Shown: positions 1 through 7,602, counted from the first letter of the stretch. The stretch is 13,180 nt of DNA from Treponema sp. UBA4232 (GCA_002396325.1 DGXM01000065.1:1-13180), one strand, 5' to 3'. Made by a program: numbers and translations. The notes: a model not told the origin generated them from the sequence alone.

Positions 1-16
1 ACACTAGAAAAATTCT

Positions 17-2086
17 TTACTGCAGAGGTGCGAAATATCCGCTTTCGTCTTTTCCGGACCTGTTCAAAAGATAGGTTTCGACTTCAATCGGAAGATAGCG
101 CTTTCCGTATTCGGTTGCGTTTGCCTGACCGGAAGTGAATTTAATCTGGTAGAGTCCTGACGGAAGAGCAATCAAATCAGTAATCACAGGGGAAAGACCT
201 TCCGCGCGGTACACGTAATAACTCTTTCCTGTAGTGCTTTCAGTAAGATAGTCAACCTCCTGATCCATTCCCTCCTGCCGCACGAGCACAGTGCTGAATG
301 AAATCGCATTGTTGTTGAGATATGCCGACAAATCGGAAAGACTGTATTTCGTAAAGGCATTCTGACTTACGGTTCCTGCCGTGATGTAAATGACACCCCT
401 CTTCTTTTCGGCATTCACAAGATCGTTTGCGGCAAGACGGACACCCAGATCAAGGGCGGCGTTGTCTGTATAAGGAGCCTTCAAAGCCTTTGTCGAGAAC
501 GTGGAAAGATTTTCGGGACTTCCGGTGTATTCGGTAACAGGCATATCTCCCACTGAAATCACAGTGACCCTGCCCTTTCCGTTCATTGCCCCGGTAATTT
601 CGCGGACTGCCGTGTTCACCTGCTCAGCGTAATCCTCCATCACCTTCGAACGGTCGATCAAAAGGGTGATGTCTGCGGTGTCATTATTGTTGGCGGCACC
701 CGAAATCTTCATGTCGGCAACGGGAATCTTGTTTTCAGTAACAAGGAAATTATCTTCGCTCAGTCCCACAATCGGCTGCCTGCGCCTGTTTTCAACACGC
801 ACTTCGAGTGTGACCTGGGGGAAGTTGTCGGAAATGACCCTTTCAATCTGCACGAAGAATCCGCCCACAAGCTCTGTCATCTTCGACATGACGAAAATAT
901 CGCTGCCCTTGAAATCGGTAACAATCAGGTTTCCGTTTTTGTCCGGCACCGCAGAGGTAATCTGGCTTGTTCCGCGGGGAGTCCTTCCGTTTTCAAAAGT
1001 GGAGCCTGTCTCGGTGTCCACTGTCACAATGCGGTTTTTGTCCGTGACGATGATGAAATCTCCCCAGTTCTTCATGCTTTCAGGTCTGGCGAAAGTCTTT
1101 TCGTTCACGAGGTTTCCAATGAAGTTTCCGGCTCTGTCAAATTCGTAGATTGCCCCCCTCACCGAGTCCGCCACAAAAATGCGGTCGTTAACGACGGCTA
1201 TCCCCGTGGGAGATTTGAAGCCCGCAAAGTCCTGGGTTTTTGCACCGAAATGCAGCAGAGGATTTCCGTCGGGGTCAAACACAACGACACGGCAGTTTCC
1301 GAAATCGGTCACGTAGATGTTTCCGTAACTGTCTTCGGCAAGATACTGGGGTCCGATCATCTGGCCTTCCCCGCGTCCCTTCGAACCGTAATATTTAATG
1401 AAATCACCGTCTTCATCAAGCAGGGCAAGTCTGTCACCGGCGAATTCGCTCACCAGAAGATTTCCGCTCTGAAGTCTGATTATGTCCATCGGTCTGTCGA
1501 AGCCGTTGAGAGGTCCCCTCACGCGCTTTATGACAACACCGTTCACATCATAGTGAAGAATTTCGTTCGAGCCGTATGCCGCAACCCAGATCGTTCCGTC
1601 TCTGTTCGCAAGGGATGATATGGGCTGACTGTAGATAAGGGCTTTCCCGTTCACGTTCGGGAAGGAGCCTGACTCGGTGTAGTGCTGGGTGTAATCATAC
1701 TCCGGCTGAGTGATGCGTCTTTCACCTACGATTTCCATGCGGTTCTGCAGAAGAATTCCGCCGTATCCGTTTTCAGCCGCAAACTGCCACTGCTGCAATG
1801 CAGAGCCTTCAATTCCGGCCTTGTAATAAGACTTTCCCAGCCAGTCGAGAATTGTGCTTTCCCCCGGAAGATACGAGAGTGCCTTTTCAAATTCCTGAAT
1901 GGCCTCGTTGTAAGATCCACGGTAATAACTCTGTACTCCGCGGCGGAATTCCTCTTCGGCGAAACCGGAATTCGCACTACGTGTGGTGGCATTTTCTTTT
2001 TTCATGGTGTCCACAAGATTTGTCTGGGCACCGGCGATTCCCGCAGCAAAAACAGCCGCAGTCAAACATATGACAATCTTTTTCAT
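17..2086 (-). CDS. Secreted TPR / six-bladed NHL propeller / VWA-like protein
   Basis: The 689-residue product starts with a classical signal peptide (MKK, a hydrophobic core, then AGA before Gln21), so it is probably periplasmic or surface-attached. Residues about 42-108 form two TPR-like helical hairpins. Residues about 155-403 contain six NHL/propeller repeats, each ending in a pattern such as GNIYVTDFGNCRVVVFDPDG, so a complete six-bladed propeller is likely. Residues about 412-465 resemble the beta-domain that often precedes VWA modules (QPIVGLSEDNFLVTEN). Residues 471-640 are VWA-like, but the MIDAS motif is incomplete: Asp478 and Ser480 are present, the next Ser is Val482, and the later TDG is TAG with Ala570. 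The start is ATG at 2086, which overlaps the stop of the upstream TPR gene (ATGA); a purine-rich GGTGGAAG precedes it. It is the last gene of the galK-surE-TPR operon. The role is unknown; a scaffold or ligand-binding function is inferred from the domains. Confidence 0.85.
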   Translation of the reverse strand: MKKIVICLTAAVFAAGIAGAQTNLVDTMKKENATTRSANSGFAEEEFRRGVQSYYRGSYNEAIQEFEKALSYLPGESTILDWLGKSYYKAGIEGSALQQWQFAAENGYGGILLQNRMEIVGERRITQPEYDYTQHYTESGSFPNVNGKALIYSQPISSLANRDGTIWVAAYGSNEILHYDVNGVVIKRVRGPLNGFDRPMDIIRLQSGNLLVSEFAGDRLALLDEDGDFIKYYGSKGRGEGQMIGPQYLAEDSYGNIYVTDFGNCRVVVFDPDGNPLLHFGAKTQDFAGFKSPTGIAVVNDRIFVADSVRGAIYEFDRAGNFIGNLVNEKTFARPESMKNWGDFIIVTDKNRIVTVDTETGSTFENGRTPRGTSQITSAVPDKNGNLIVTDFKGSDIFVMSKMTELVGGFFVQIERVISDNFPQVTLEVRVENRRRQPIVGLSEDNFLVTENKIPVADMKISGAANNNDTADITLLIDRSKVMEDYAEQVNTAVREITGAMNGKGRVTVISVGDMPVTEYTGSPENLSTFSTKALKAPYTDNAALDLGVRLAANDLVNAEKKRGVIYITAGTVSQNAFTKYSLSDLSAYLNNNAISFSTVLVRQEGMDQEVDYLTESTTGKSYYVYRAEGLSPVITDLIALPSGLYQIKFTSGQANATEYGKRYLPIEVETYLLNRSGKDESGYFAPLQ

Positions 2087-2775
2087 TCTTCCACCAACTC
2101 AGCTTCATGGAGGTGATTTTTTATCACTTCGTTTCCACTGTCCTTTTTGTAAGCTTGCTCCAAATACTTCCGGGCCTGGGAGTACAGACCCATCCTGTAA
2201 TATACCCATCCAATGCTGTCAAGACAGGCAGGACTTTCCGGTGCCAGCGAGAGAGCCTTTTTGCAGAGACTCAACGCACGCGTCAAATCACGGCTTTCGG
2301 AGGCGAGCACATAGCCAAGTCCGTTCAGCGCAGTGGGATTATTTTCATCAAGTGAAAGCGATTTTTCGTAATAGTCCACGCATTTGTCCACGTCTCCCTG
2401 CTCCCAGGAAAGATAGGCACACGAGGCGTAAACCGCGGCAGGCTTGTATCCCGACTCAAGCAGTTTCTCAAGCTCAAAGTCGGCAAGCTGGGAACGCCCT
2501 GTACGGCAGTAGATTACGGCAAGCAGGTAACGGCACTGAAGAACCCTTTCGCTTTCAGCTCCTCCGTCATTGGAACCCTGTGAAGTCACAATCTGCTCAA
2601 GATAGAGCATTGCATCCTCATCCCTGTGCAGTTTGGCATAGCAGAGTCCCAGATAATAGGAAAGCTCCGACGTGTCGTAAACAGAATCCTCATCCAGAGA
2701 AAGAAAATACGAGAGTGCTCCCGTGTAATCCCTGCGTTTGTAAAGATTAATGCCTTCCTCAAGTATACCGGCCAT
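2083..2775 (-). CDS. Cytoplasmic TPR-repeat protein
   Basis: This 230-residue protein is almost entirely tetratricopeptide repeat. TPR-type helical pairs run from about residue 3 to the end; the clearest are the two near the C terminus (NPTALNGLGYVLA and SPACLDSIGWVYYRMGLYSQ, each with small/aromatic TPR consensus positions). There is no signal peptide or membrane segment, so a cytoplasmic location is expected. ATG at 2775 is preceded by AAGGGG, 6 bases upstream, a good ribosome binding site lying over the surE stop. Its own stop overlaps the ATG of the following secreted propeller protein. TPR proteins mediate protein-protein contacts; the partner here is unknown. Being coupled to a secreted protein that also begins with TPRs suggests a related process, but that is inference. 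Confidence 0.85.
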   Translation of the reverse strand: MAGILEEGINLYKRRDYTGALSYFLSLDEDSVYDTSELSYYLGLCYAKLHRDEDAMLYLEQIVTSQGSNDGGAESERVLQCRYLLAVIYCRTGRSQLADFELEKLLESGYKPAAVYASCAYLSWEQGDVDKCVDYYEKSLSLDENNPTALNGLGYVLASESRDLTRALSLCKKALSLAPESPACLDSIGWVYYRMGLYSQARKYLEQAYKKDSGNEVIKNHLHEAELVEE

Positions 2776-2785
2776 ACGTTACCCC

Positions 2786-3571
2786 TTAAAACCACCCGTC
2801 ATAGCGTGAATTGGCGACCGCACCAACATGAAGCACAGAAACAGAGACACAGCCCCGGCTGACCAGGTCGCTGTCGCTGACATCCGCTCCCGATGAACGG
2901 ACTTTGTTTCCGCCAACGCAGGAACTGTACAGCCTTCCGTCACTGCCGGTCCTCAATTCTACTGTGTCACCATAATCACGACGGCACGGACTGGAGAACC
3001 CGGCTCCTTTGTATGATTCGATCGAGGGGGCGTTTATATTCAGAAAATACGGATATTCTTCCCCCCCGTTAGTATTTCGGCTGTTTTTCAGCAAAGCTAT
3101 ACACTTTTCGATATTTTTTGCAGCAAAGTCGGCCAGAGGCTCAAACATATAGACAGGACCGCTTCCATACGGCGGAGCATCGTCTTTTTCAATCACGCTG
3201 AGTGCCACGGCGGGAAAACCGTAAAGCGAAGCCTGTCTCGCCGCCCCGCAGGTGCCTGAATAAAGTATGTCTGTCCCCAGATTCGCACCGTTGTTTATGC
3301 CTGAAAAGACAATGTCGGGCGCAAAGGGGATGTATTTTCCGAGAACCGCGGAAATCACGCAGTCCACTGGAGTTCCGTCAAGTGCAAATCTGTTTTCGTC
3401 CCTTTTCTCAAGATGCAGCTCACGTCCTATTGTAACAGAATTCGAGGCACCAGACCTGTTTCCCGATGGAGCCACCGCACATACCTTATGTCCGTCCTGC
3501 AGGAGGCGTTCAAACAGTATATTCAGTCCGGGAGCATCTATGCCGTCGTCATTTGTAAGGAGAATGTTCAT
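2786..3571 (-). CDS. surE: 5'/3'-nucleotidase SurE
   Basis: SurE is a metal-dependent phosphatase that removes phosphate from nucleoside 5'- and 3'-monophosphates and, in some species, short polyphosphate; it is cytoplasmic. The N-terminal ILLTNDDGIDAPGL carries the metal-binding Asp8-Asp9 pair. NRSGASNS gives Ser40, and SGINNGANLG gives the conserved Asn (Asn93), matching the family active site. DGTPVDCV and the YSGTCGAA region are also characteristic. The length of 261 residues is normal. ATG at 3571 overlaps the stop of the upstream galactokinase-family gene as ATGA; no strong Shine-Dalgarno is seen, so coupling probably drives initiation. A run of seven G on the coding strand (3061-3067) encodes Gly169-Gly170. 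The family assignment is firm; the physiological substrate is not shown by sequence. Confidence 0.96.
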   Translation of the reverse strand: MNILLTNDDGIDAPGLNILFERLLQDGHKVCAVAPSGNRSGASNSVTIGRELHLEKRDENRFALDGTPVDCVISAVLGKYIPFAPDIVFSGINNGANLGTDILYSGTCGAARQASLYGFPAVALSVIEKDDAPPYGSGPVYMFEPLADFAAKNIEKCIALLKNSRNTNGGEEYPYFLNINAPSIESYKGAGFSSPCRRDYGDTVELRTGSDGRLYSSCVGGNKVRSSGADVSDSDLVSRGCVSVSVLHVGAVANSRYDGWF

Positions 3572-4737
3572 ACAAGCCGCACACCCCTGGCAGTCTTAAC
3601 TTCGAAACATTCCGGCGTAAAACCGAAAATCCTCTCGTATTCGGAAAGTTTCTCCCTGTAGCGCGGCACGTCCTCATTGCGCAGAATCGTGTAGGTGCAG
3701 CGGCCGAATCCTTTTCCGGTGATGCGTCCGCAGTTCACGGGATTACGCGGATCGGCGGTGTCGATTTCCTGAACACGCTTCAAGAGCCAGTCTATTTCAG
3801 GACAGGAGATGTCATACAAATCCCTCATGTTTTCGTGACTGTGGTTGACCGCCTTGGAAAATCCTGAAAAATCATCCTTCGCAAGGGCGGCCTGTGCCTC
3901 AAGAACATACTGATGCTCGTTCATCACGCAGGTAAGATGCCGCCGGACTTCCTCGTTCACCACCGAAAGAACCTCGCTGCGGTCGGAACCGTTTGCCTCG
4001 TACTGCCATCCTCCGTACACAGTGGACTTTCTTTCCTTCAATTCGCCCAAGAGAAGCACGTTTTCAGGCTGACGGAGGCTTTCCTCGTTCCATGTTGTCA
4101 CTCTGGGCACCCTGGCATCAGTCAAAAGAATGGTTTTATCGCTGAACTTGAACGGGAGAAGGTCGTAAGTGCCTTTCGCATGGTCTGTCAGCACGATTGT
4201 GTTTTCCTTTGAATAAACGCCCGTGAAAATATCAGCGCGGAAATTGTACATGCCGGGGAACTGTTTGTTTGCCTTTTCCAGAACCTTGACCATTGCATCC
4301 TCGCCGCAGCGGAATTTGAAAAGAGACTTCACAGCCCAGGCCGTCGCAATCTTGATGGCAGTGGTTATGCCGAAACCGGCGGAAGGAAGAATATTCGAAT
4401 AAATGGTGAAATCAACGCCGCCGCACTCGAATCCGCTGCTTGAAAATCCATAAATCACGGACTTTACGGCATTCGCCCATTTGTCTTCCTTTTTGAACTT
4501 CAGGTTGCTCAAGCCTCCCCTCTTTCTTTCACCCATCTGAACAAAGTAAAAGCGAAGATTTGTGTCCTGCCTTTTTGATGCCGCAACATACACAGGAAGA
4601 TTGACTGCCATAGACAGCGTCTTATCCTTGAAAAAAGAGCAGTGCTCCCCTATAAGATGAACCCGTCCGGGTGCCATTGCAACAACCTCGGGTTTTGCTT
4701 TATATTCGGATTCATGTTCCTCTCTTACTTTCTCCAT
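3568..4737 (-). CDS. galK: Galactokinase-family GHMP kinase with altered sugar signature
   Basis: Galactokinase phosphorylates galactose at C1 using ATP. From the ATG at 4737 the protein has 389 residues, close to typical GalK (about 380-390). GHMP motifs are in order: GRVHLIGEHCSFF at about 24-36, a phosphate loop LPSAGFGITTA at about 117-127, catalytic Asp169 and the C-terminal CGRITGKGFGRCTYTIL. Asp169 was placed by spacing: it lies 16 residues before the Asp of VLTD, as the catalytic Asp of human GALK1 does in MDQF...LLID. The usual GEHTDY is GEHCSF, so the galactose-contacting Asp is Ser34, and the Gly before the catalytic Asp is Phe166. The true substrate may therefore differ. The frame stays open to a GTG at 4785, with ATGs at 4776 and 4746. 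ATG 4737 is preferred because AGGA lies 8 bases upstream and the distance to the first motif fits the family. First gene of the operon, coupled to surE. Confidence 0.85.
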   Translation of the reverse strand: MEKVREEHESEYKAKPEVVAMAPGRVHLIGEHCSFFKDKTLSMAVNLPVYVAASKRQDTNLRFYFVQMGERKRGGLSNLKFKKEDKWANAVKSVIYGFSSSGFECGGVDFTIYSNILPSAGFGITTAIKIATAWAVKSLFKFRCGEDAMVKVLEKANKQFPGMYNFRADIFTGVYSKENTIVLTDHAKGTYDLLPFKFSDKTILLTDARVPRVTTWNEESLRQPENVLLLGELKERKSTVYGGWQYEANGSDRSEVLSVVNEEVRRHLTCVMNEHQYVLEAQAALAKDDFSGFSKAVNHSHENMRDLYDISCPEIDWLLKRVQEIDTADPRNPVNCGRITGKGFGRCTYTILRNEDVPRYREKLSEYERIFGFTPECFEVKTARGVRLV

Positions 4738-4745
4738 CTTTCTCA

Positions 4746-4749
4746 TCCT
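4746..4749 (-). promoter_or_regulatory. Ribosome binding site favouring the 4737 start of galK
   Basis: AGGA on the minus strand, 8 bases before ATG 4737. None of the upstream in-frame starts (GTG 4785, ATG 4776, ATG 4746) has a comparable purine motif at a suitable distance. This supports the shorter protein but does not prove it. Confidence 0.45.
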
Positions 4750-4756
4750 GTATTTT

Positions 4757-4787
4757 TTTATAATTTCACGGGGCATGACGCGCACAA
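4757..4787 (-). promoter_or_regulatory. Weak candidate promoter for the galK-surE-TPR-propeller operon
   Basis: On the minus strand, TTGTGC (4787-4782) is followed after 19 bases by TATAAA (4762-4757). The -10 matches consensus at five of six positions; the -35 and spacing are poor. It would give a short leader containing the AGGA site and ATG 4737, and it lies downstream of the GTG at 4785, in line with the shorter GalK. No better minus-strand promoter is visible in the divergent gap. Confidence 0.25.
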
Positions 4788-4808
4788 CACGCTTTCACAA
4801 ACGCCCCA

Positions 4809-4837
4809 TTGTAATTTTATGCATAAGATAGTAGAAT
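4809..4837 (+). promoter_or_regulatory. Sigma70-like promoter directly upstream of lnt
   Basis: TTGTAA (4809-4814), a spacer of exactly 17 bases, and TAGAAT (4832-4837). The -10 matches TATAAT at five of six positions and the -35 matches TTGACA at four. The expected transcription start, about 7 bases after the -10, is near 4844, only about 3 bases before the lnt ATG at 4847, so the mRNA would be leaderless or nearly so. A perfect TATAAT at 4843-4848 overlaps the start codon but has no matching -35. Confidence 0.5.
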
Positions 4838-4846
4838 AATAATATA

Positions 4847-6886
4847 ATGAATTCATTCTTTTTACAAGTTTTTTATGCAATTTTTTCAGGACTTATGGAA
4901 GCGGCGGCCATTTCCAACAAACTTCTGCCGTTCGGCTCCCCTTTTCTGGGGCTTTTCTGCCTTATTCCCATGTACGGAATCTTCTACAAAGCAAAAAACT
5001 ACAGACAGGCTTTCTTCTTTTTCCTTGTGCAGTCTCTCACGGTGCATCTTCTCTCAAGCTACTGGCTTGCAAATTTCAGAGGATTTGCAATCTTCACGCT
5101 GGGAGCAAGCGCATTCGGAACTGCCTTGGAGGGGGGACTCTGCGGGGCCGTTTCACATTTCCTTCCTGCACAGCTGAATAAAAAAAATCTCCTTGAGGAA
5201 GACGGTGGACGGCATCCCCATTACGTGTGGATCCGCATACTCTGGTTCTCCGCAAGCTGGGTCATGTGGGAATGGATGAAATCGACAGGCTTCCTTGCCT
5301 ATCCGTGGGGCACTCTTTCAATGGCGGCCTACAGATGGAAACTCATCACGCAGATAGCCGACATAACCGGTGTGTGGGGAGTCACATTTCTTTTCGCTCT
5401 TTTTTCAGCCCTCATTGCCGAAGGATACGGAATAATGGAGCGCATTCCGAGGGCCCAGAACAACATAGTGATGGCAGAATCCTTTGTTTCGAGCGCAAAG
5501 ACGGCCGGAATATTCTTTGCAATCTGCCTGGTATACGGAATCTTCCAATACGTAGTGCCCAGAACCCCGGTAAAGACACTCAATACGGTGCTCGTGCAGC
5601 AGAACGTGGATCCGTGGGAAAGCGGAGACGCAGCCTCAATCGCAGTATCAAAGAAACTCACGGAACAGCAGGTGAACCTTATGCGCGACATCGGAATGGA
5701 GCCCGACCTTGTGCTTTGGAGCGAAGGAGTCCTCGGATACACATACCCTTCCGCCATACAGTTTTACAGGGAATTTCCGCAGGATGAAAGTCTCACGGCA
5801 TTCATCGCAAGAATGGACATTCCCTTTGTGATTGGAGGAAGAACCCTGGTCGACCACAACAGGCAGCTTTTCTCCAACAGCGCCATTTTCTTCGACAGAA
5901 ACGGTGATTACGCCGGCTTTTATTCAAAAAAACATCTGGTTCCTTTTGCAGAGCGGATTCCGTGGGCCGAAAATCCCCTGATGAAATTCTTTATGGGAAA
6001 AGTCGTGGGATTCACATCCACTTTGACGCCTGGAAACCAGTATGTTCTTTTCAAAATCCCCAAATCAAATCAGGGAAACACCAAAGCCGCCTTGTGGAGC
6101 AATCTTCCGCCGGAAACGACCATCGCACTTGAGCCGGACGGAACGGTCAACAAAGACACCGCCTCAAGATACACGAAAAATCCCGGGTACAACCCGGACA
6201 GCTACATAAGCTTCACGACGCCAATCTGCTTCGAAGACGCATTTTCAGACGTATGCAGCCAGCTTTACCGCATCGGAAGCGAGGTCTTCCTAAACATAAC
6301 AAACGACTCATGGTCCAAGGAGCCCCCCGCGGAATACCAGCACTTCATAGCAGCAAGCTATAGAGCCATCGAATACCGCACGACCCTTGTACGCTGCACG
6401 AATTCAGGATATTCGGCAATAGTCGATCCTTCAGGACGCGTCATAATGGATCTGCCGGTTTTCACCGAGACCGCGCTGGGATTCAAAGTGCCAGTCTACG
6501 AGAGAAAAAAAACGGTGTATTCAATGATGGGAGACTGGTTTGCATATCTGCTTTTTGCATTTATGGGCTCTGTATTTGTCTGGAGCACAGTATTCTTCTA
6601 TATAATCGAGCCTAAAAAGACAGTTCCTGCTCCGGAAAAAGAAAAAGCCGACGACGAACGGGAAGATGCCGCCGGAAGAAGCACTGAAAATGACACCCCG
6701 CCAGCTCCTTCCATTGAACAAAGCTCCGCGCCATGGGAAGATTCACCTGAAGAAACGAGCGATGTGGAAGACAACGTTTTCACGGCGAAAGGAAACATGA
6801 AAACAGGCCCCGTTCACACGGCACGTCCGAAAACAATTGCCGTTCCATCGGGAAAGAATTCCACAGGCACAAAAAAGAGGAGATAA
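4847..6886 (+). CDS. lnt: Apolipoprotein N-acyltransferase Lnt
   Basis: Lnt adds the third acyl chain to the N-terminal cysteine of lipoproteins, using phospholipid as donor, at the outer face of the inner membrane. Several membrane segments (about 5-225) are followed by a nitrilase-like domain from about residue 244 and a last membrane segment at about 565-587. The catalytic triad is clear: Glu293 (LVLWSEG), Lys361 (YSKKHLVPFAERIPW) and Cys461 (PICFEDAF). Glu-to-Lys spacing is 68, the same as in E. coli (267 to 335), but Lys-to-Cys is 100 against 52, an insertion of about 48 residues. A 91-residue polar tail (589-679), acidic then basic and ending KKRR, follows the last membrane segment, which explains the length of 679 against about 510. 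ATG 4847 is kept because the first membrane segment would be damaged by starting at Met17 (4895). No Shine-Dalgarno is seen. bioY follows after 2 bases. Confidence 0.95.
   Translation: MNSFFLQVFYAIFSGLMEAAAISNKLLPFGSPFLGLFCLIPMYGIFYKAKNYRQAFFFFLVQSLTVHLLSSYWLANFRGFAIFTLGASAFGTALEGGLCGAVSHFLPAQLNKKNLLEEDGGRHPHYVWIRILWFSASWVMWEWMKSTGFLAYPWGTLSMAAYRWKLITQIADITGVWGVTFLFALFSALIAEGYGIMERIPRAQNNIVMAESFVSSAKTAGIFFAICLVYGIFQYVVPRTPVKTLNTVLVQQNVDPWESGDAASIAVSKKLTEQQVNLMRDIGMEPDLVLWSEGVLGYTYPSAIQFYREFPQDESLTAFIARMDIPFVIGGRTLVDHNRQLFSNSAIFFDRNGDYAGFYSKKHLVPFAERIPWAENPLMKFFMGKVVGFTSTLTPGNQYVLFKIPKSNQGNTKAALWSNLPPETTIALEPDGTVNKDTASRYTKNPGYNPDSYISFTTPICFEDAFSDVCSQLYRIGSEVFLNITNDSWSKEPPAEYQHFIAASYRAIEYRTTLVRCTNSGYSAIVDPSGRVIMDLPVFTETALGFKVPVYERKKTVYSMMGDWFAYLLFAFMGSVFVWSTVFFYIIEPKKTVPAPEKEKADDEREDAAGRSTENDTPPAPSIEQSSAPWEDSPEETSDVEDNVFTAKGNMKTGPVHTARPKTIAVPSGKNSTGTKKRR
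6877..6882 (+). promoter_or_regulatory. Ribosome binding site of bioY
   Basis: GAGGAG lies 6 bases before the bioY ATG at 6889 and overlaps the last codons of lnt. It is a strong, well-spaced site, in contrast to the missing site at lnt and at the WbaP-like gene. Confidence 0.75.
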
Positions 6887-6888
6887 AA

Positions 6889-7572
6889 ATGAAACTTCGC
6901 ACAAAGACTTCCGTTGTCCGCACATCCGTCACAGCACTTTTTTCAGCCCTCATCTGCGCGGGATGCTTCTTTTCAATACAAATGCCGGGTGGAGTCCCCT
7001 TCACTGTGCAGAATCTTTTCGTAATCCTTTCAGCCCTCATTCTGGGAGGATCTCAGGGAGCCGGAGCAACAGGACTTTTCCTTCTCCTGGGCATAGCCGG
7101 CATTCCCGTTTTCGCAGGATGTACAGGAGGATGGCAGGTCTTCACAGGGCCCACCGGAGGATTCCTCTGGGGATATTTCATCGGTGCATTCGCCGCAGGA
7201 ATGATTGCAGGCACTCCCCACGTGCAGGAGAAAAAAATCAGACCCGGAAACTGTCTCAGGCTTCTTTTGGCCTCTGCCGCAGGATTCATCCTAATCTATC
7301 TTCCCGGAATCCCCTGGTACATGCACGTGACGGCGGCTGTCTCCAACGCGGTTGATTTTTCAACGGCAATTTCATACGCCCTCACCCCCTTCATTTCCGG
7401 AGACCTGATCAAGCTGATTATTTCCGTTCCCATTGCTGTGGTTTTGCGCCCTGTTGCAGCACGCTACCTGTATCCTGATGACGAAAAGGAACTTGAAGAA
7501 GTAATAGGAGAACTCAAGTCAAGAAAAAAAATCGTGGACAAAGTGACCGGCAAAAAAACAAAGAAAAAATAA
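6889..7572 (+). CDS. bioY: Biotin transporter S component BioY
   Basis: BioY is the substrate-binding membrane subunit of ECF-type biotin uptake systems; it works with an energising EcfA/EcfT module or, in some species, alone. The 227-residue product is strongly hydrophobic with about six membrane segments. It carries the family hallmarks: MPGGVPFTVQNLFVILSALI early on, GGSQGAGATGLFLLLG, and the biotin-site motif GPTGGFLWGYFIG near residues 87-99. It is somewhat longer than usual BioY (about 190-200) because of a Lys-rich C-terminal tail (residues about 200-227). No EcfA or EcfT gene is in the window, so a shared or distant energiser is inferred. It is probably co-transcribed with lnt, being 2 bp downstream. 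No biotin-related operator was recognised. Confidence 0.93.
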   Translation: MKLRTKTSVVRTSVTALFSALICAGCFFSIQMPGGVPFTVQNLFVILSALILGGSQGAGATGLFLLLGIAGIPVFAGCTGGWQVFTGPTGGFLWGYFIGAFAAGMIAGTPHVQEKKIRPGNCLRLLLASAAGFILIYLPGIPWYMHVTAAVSNAVDFSTAISYALTPFISGDLIKLIISVPIAVVLRPVAARYLYPDDEKELEEVIGELKSRKKIVDKVTGKKTKKK

Positions 7573-7602
7573 CGGAACTTTCCAATATATATTCTACGGG
7601 AA

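Noticed and set aside
666..1148. A 160-codon plus-strand open frame within the propeller gene region
   Set aside because: Antisense to conserved NHL repeats; low-complexity Ser/Leu-rich composition.
1983..2750. A 255-codon plus-strand open frame opposite the TPR gene and the start of the propeller gene
   Set aside because: It lies wholly antisense to two well-supported coupled genes. Its translation is rich in Arg, Pro, Cys and His with no recognisable fold, typical of a shadow frame.
4180..4260. First impression that the galactokinase catalytic Asp was lost (GMYNF read as GIMDQF)
   Set aside because: Spacing to the downstream conserved Asp (16 residues) places Asp169 in the catalytic position, so the enzyme is probably active; only the sugar-contact residues differ.
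4735..4785. GTG at 4785 as the galactokinase start
   Set aside because: No ribosome binding site, and the extra 16 residues have no counterpart in the family; ATG 4737 has AGGA at 8 bases.
4843..4848. Perfect TATAAT overlapping the lnt start codon as the true -10
   Set aside because: The matching -35 position reads TGCATA, and this promoter would remove the first conserved membrane segment of Lnt; the TTGTAA/TAGAAT pair is more coherent.
7573..7602. Possible terminator after bioY (GGAA-CT-TTCC)
   Set aside because: The stem is four weak pairs with no run of T directly after it.
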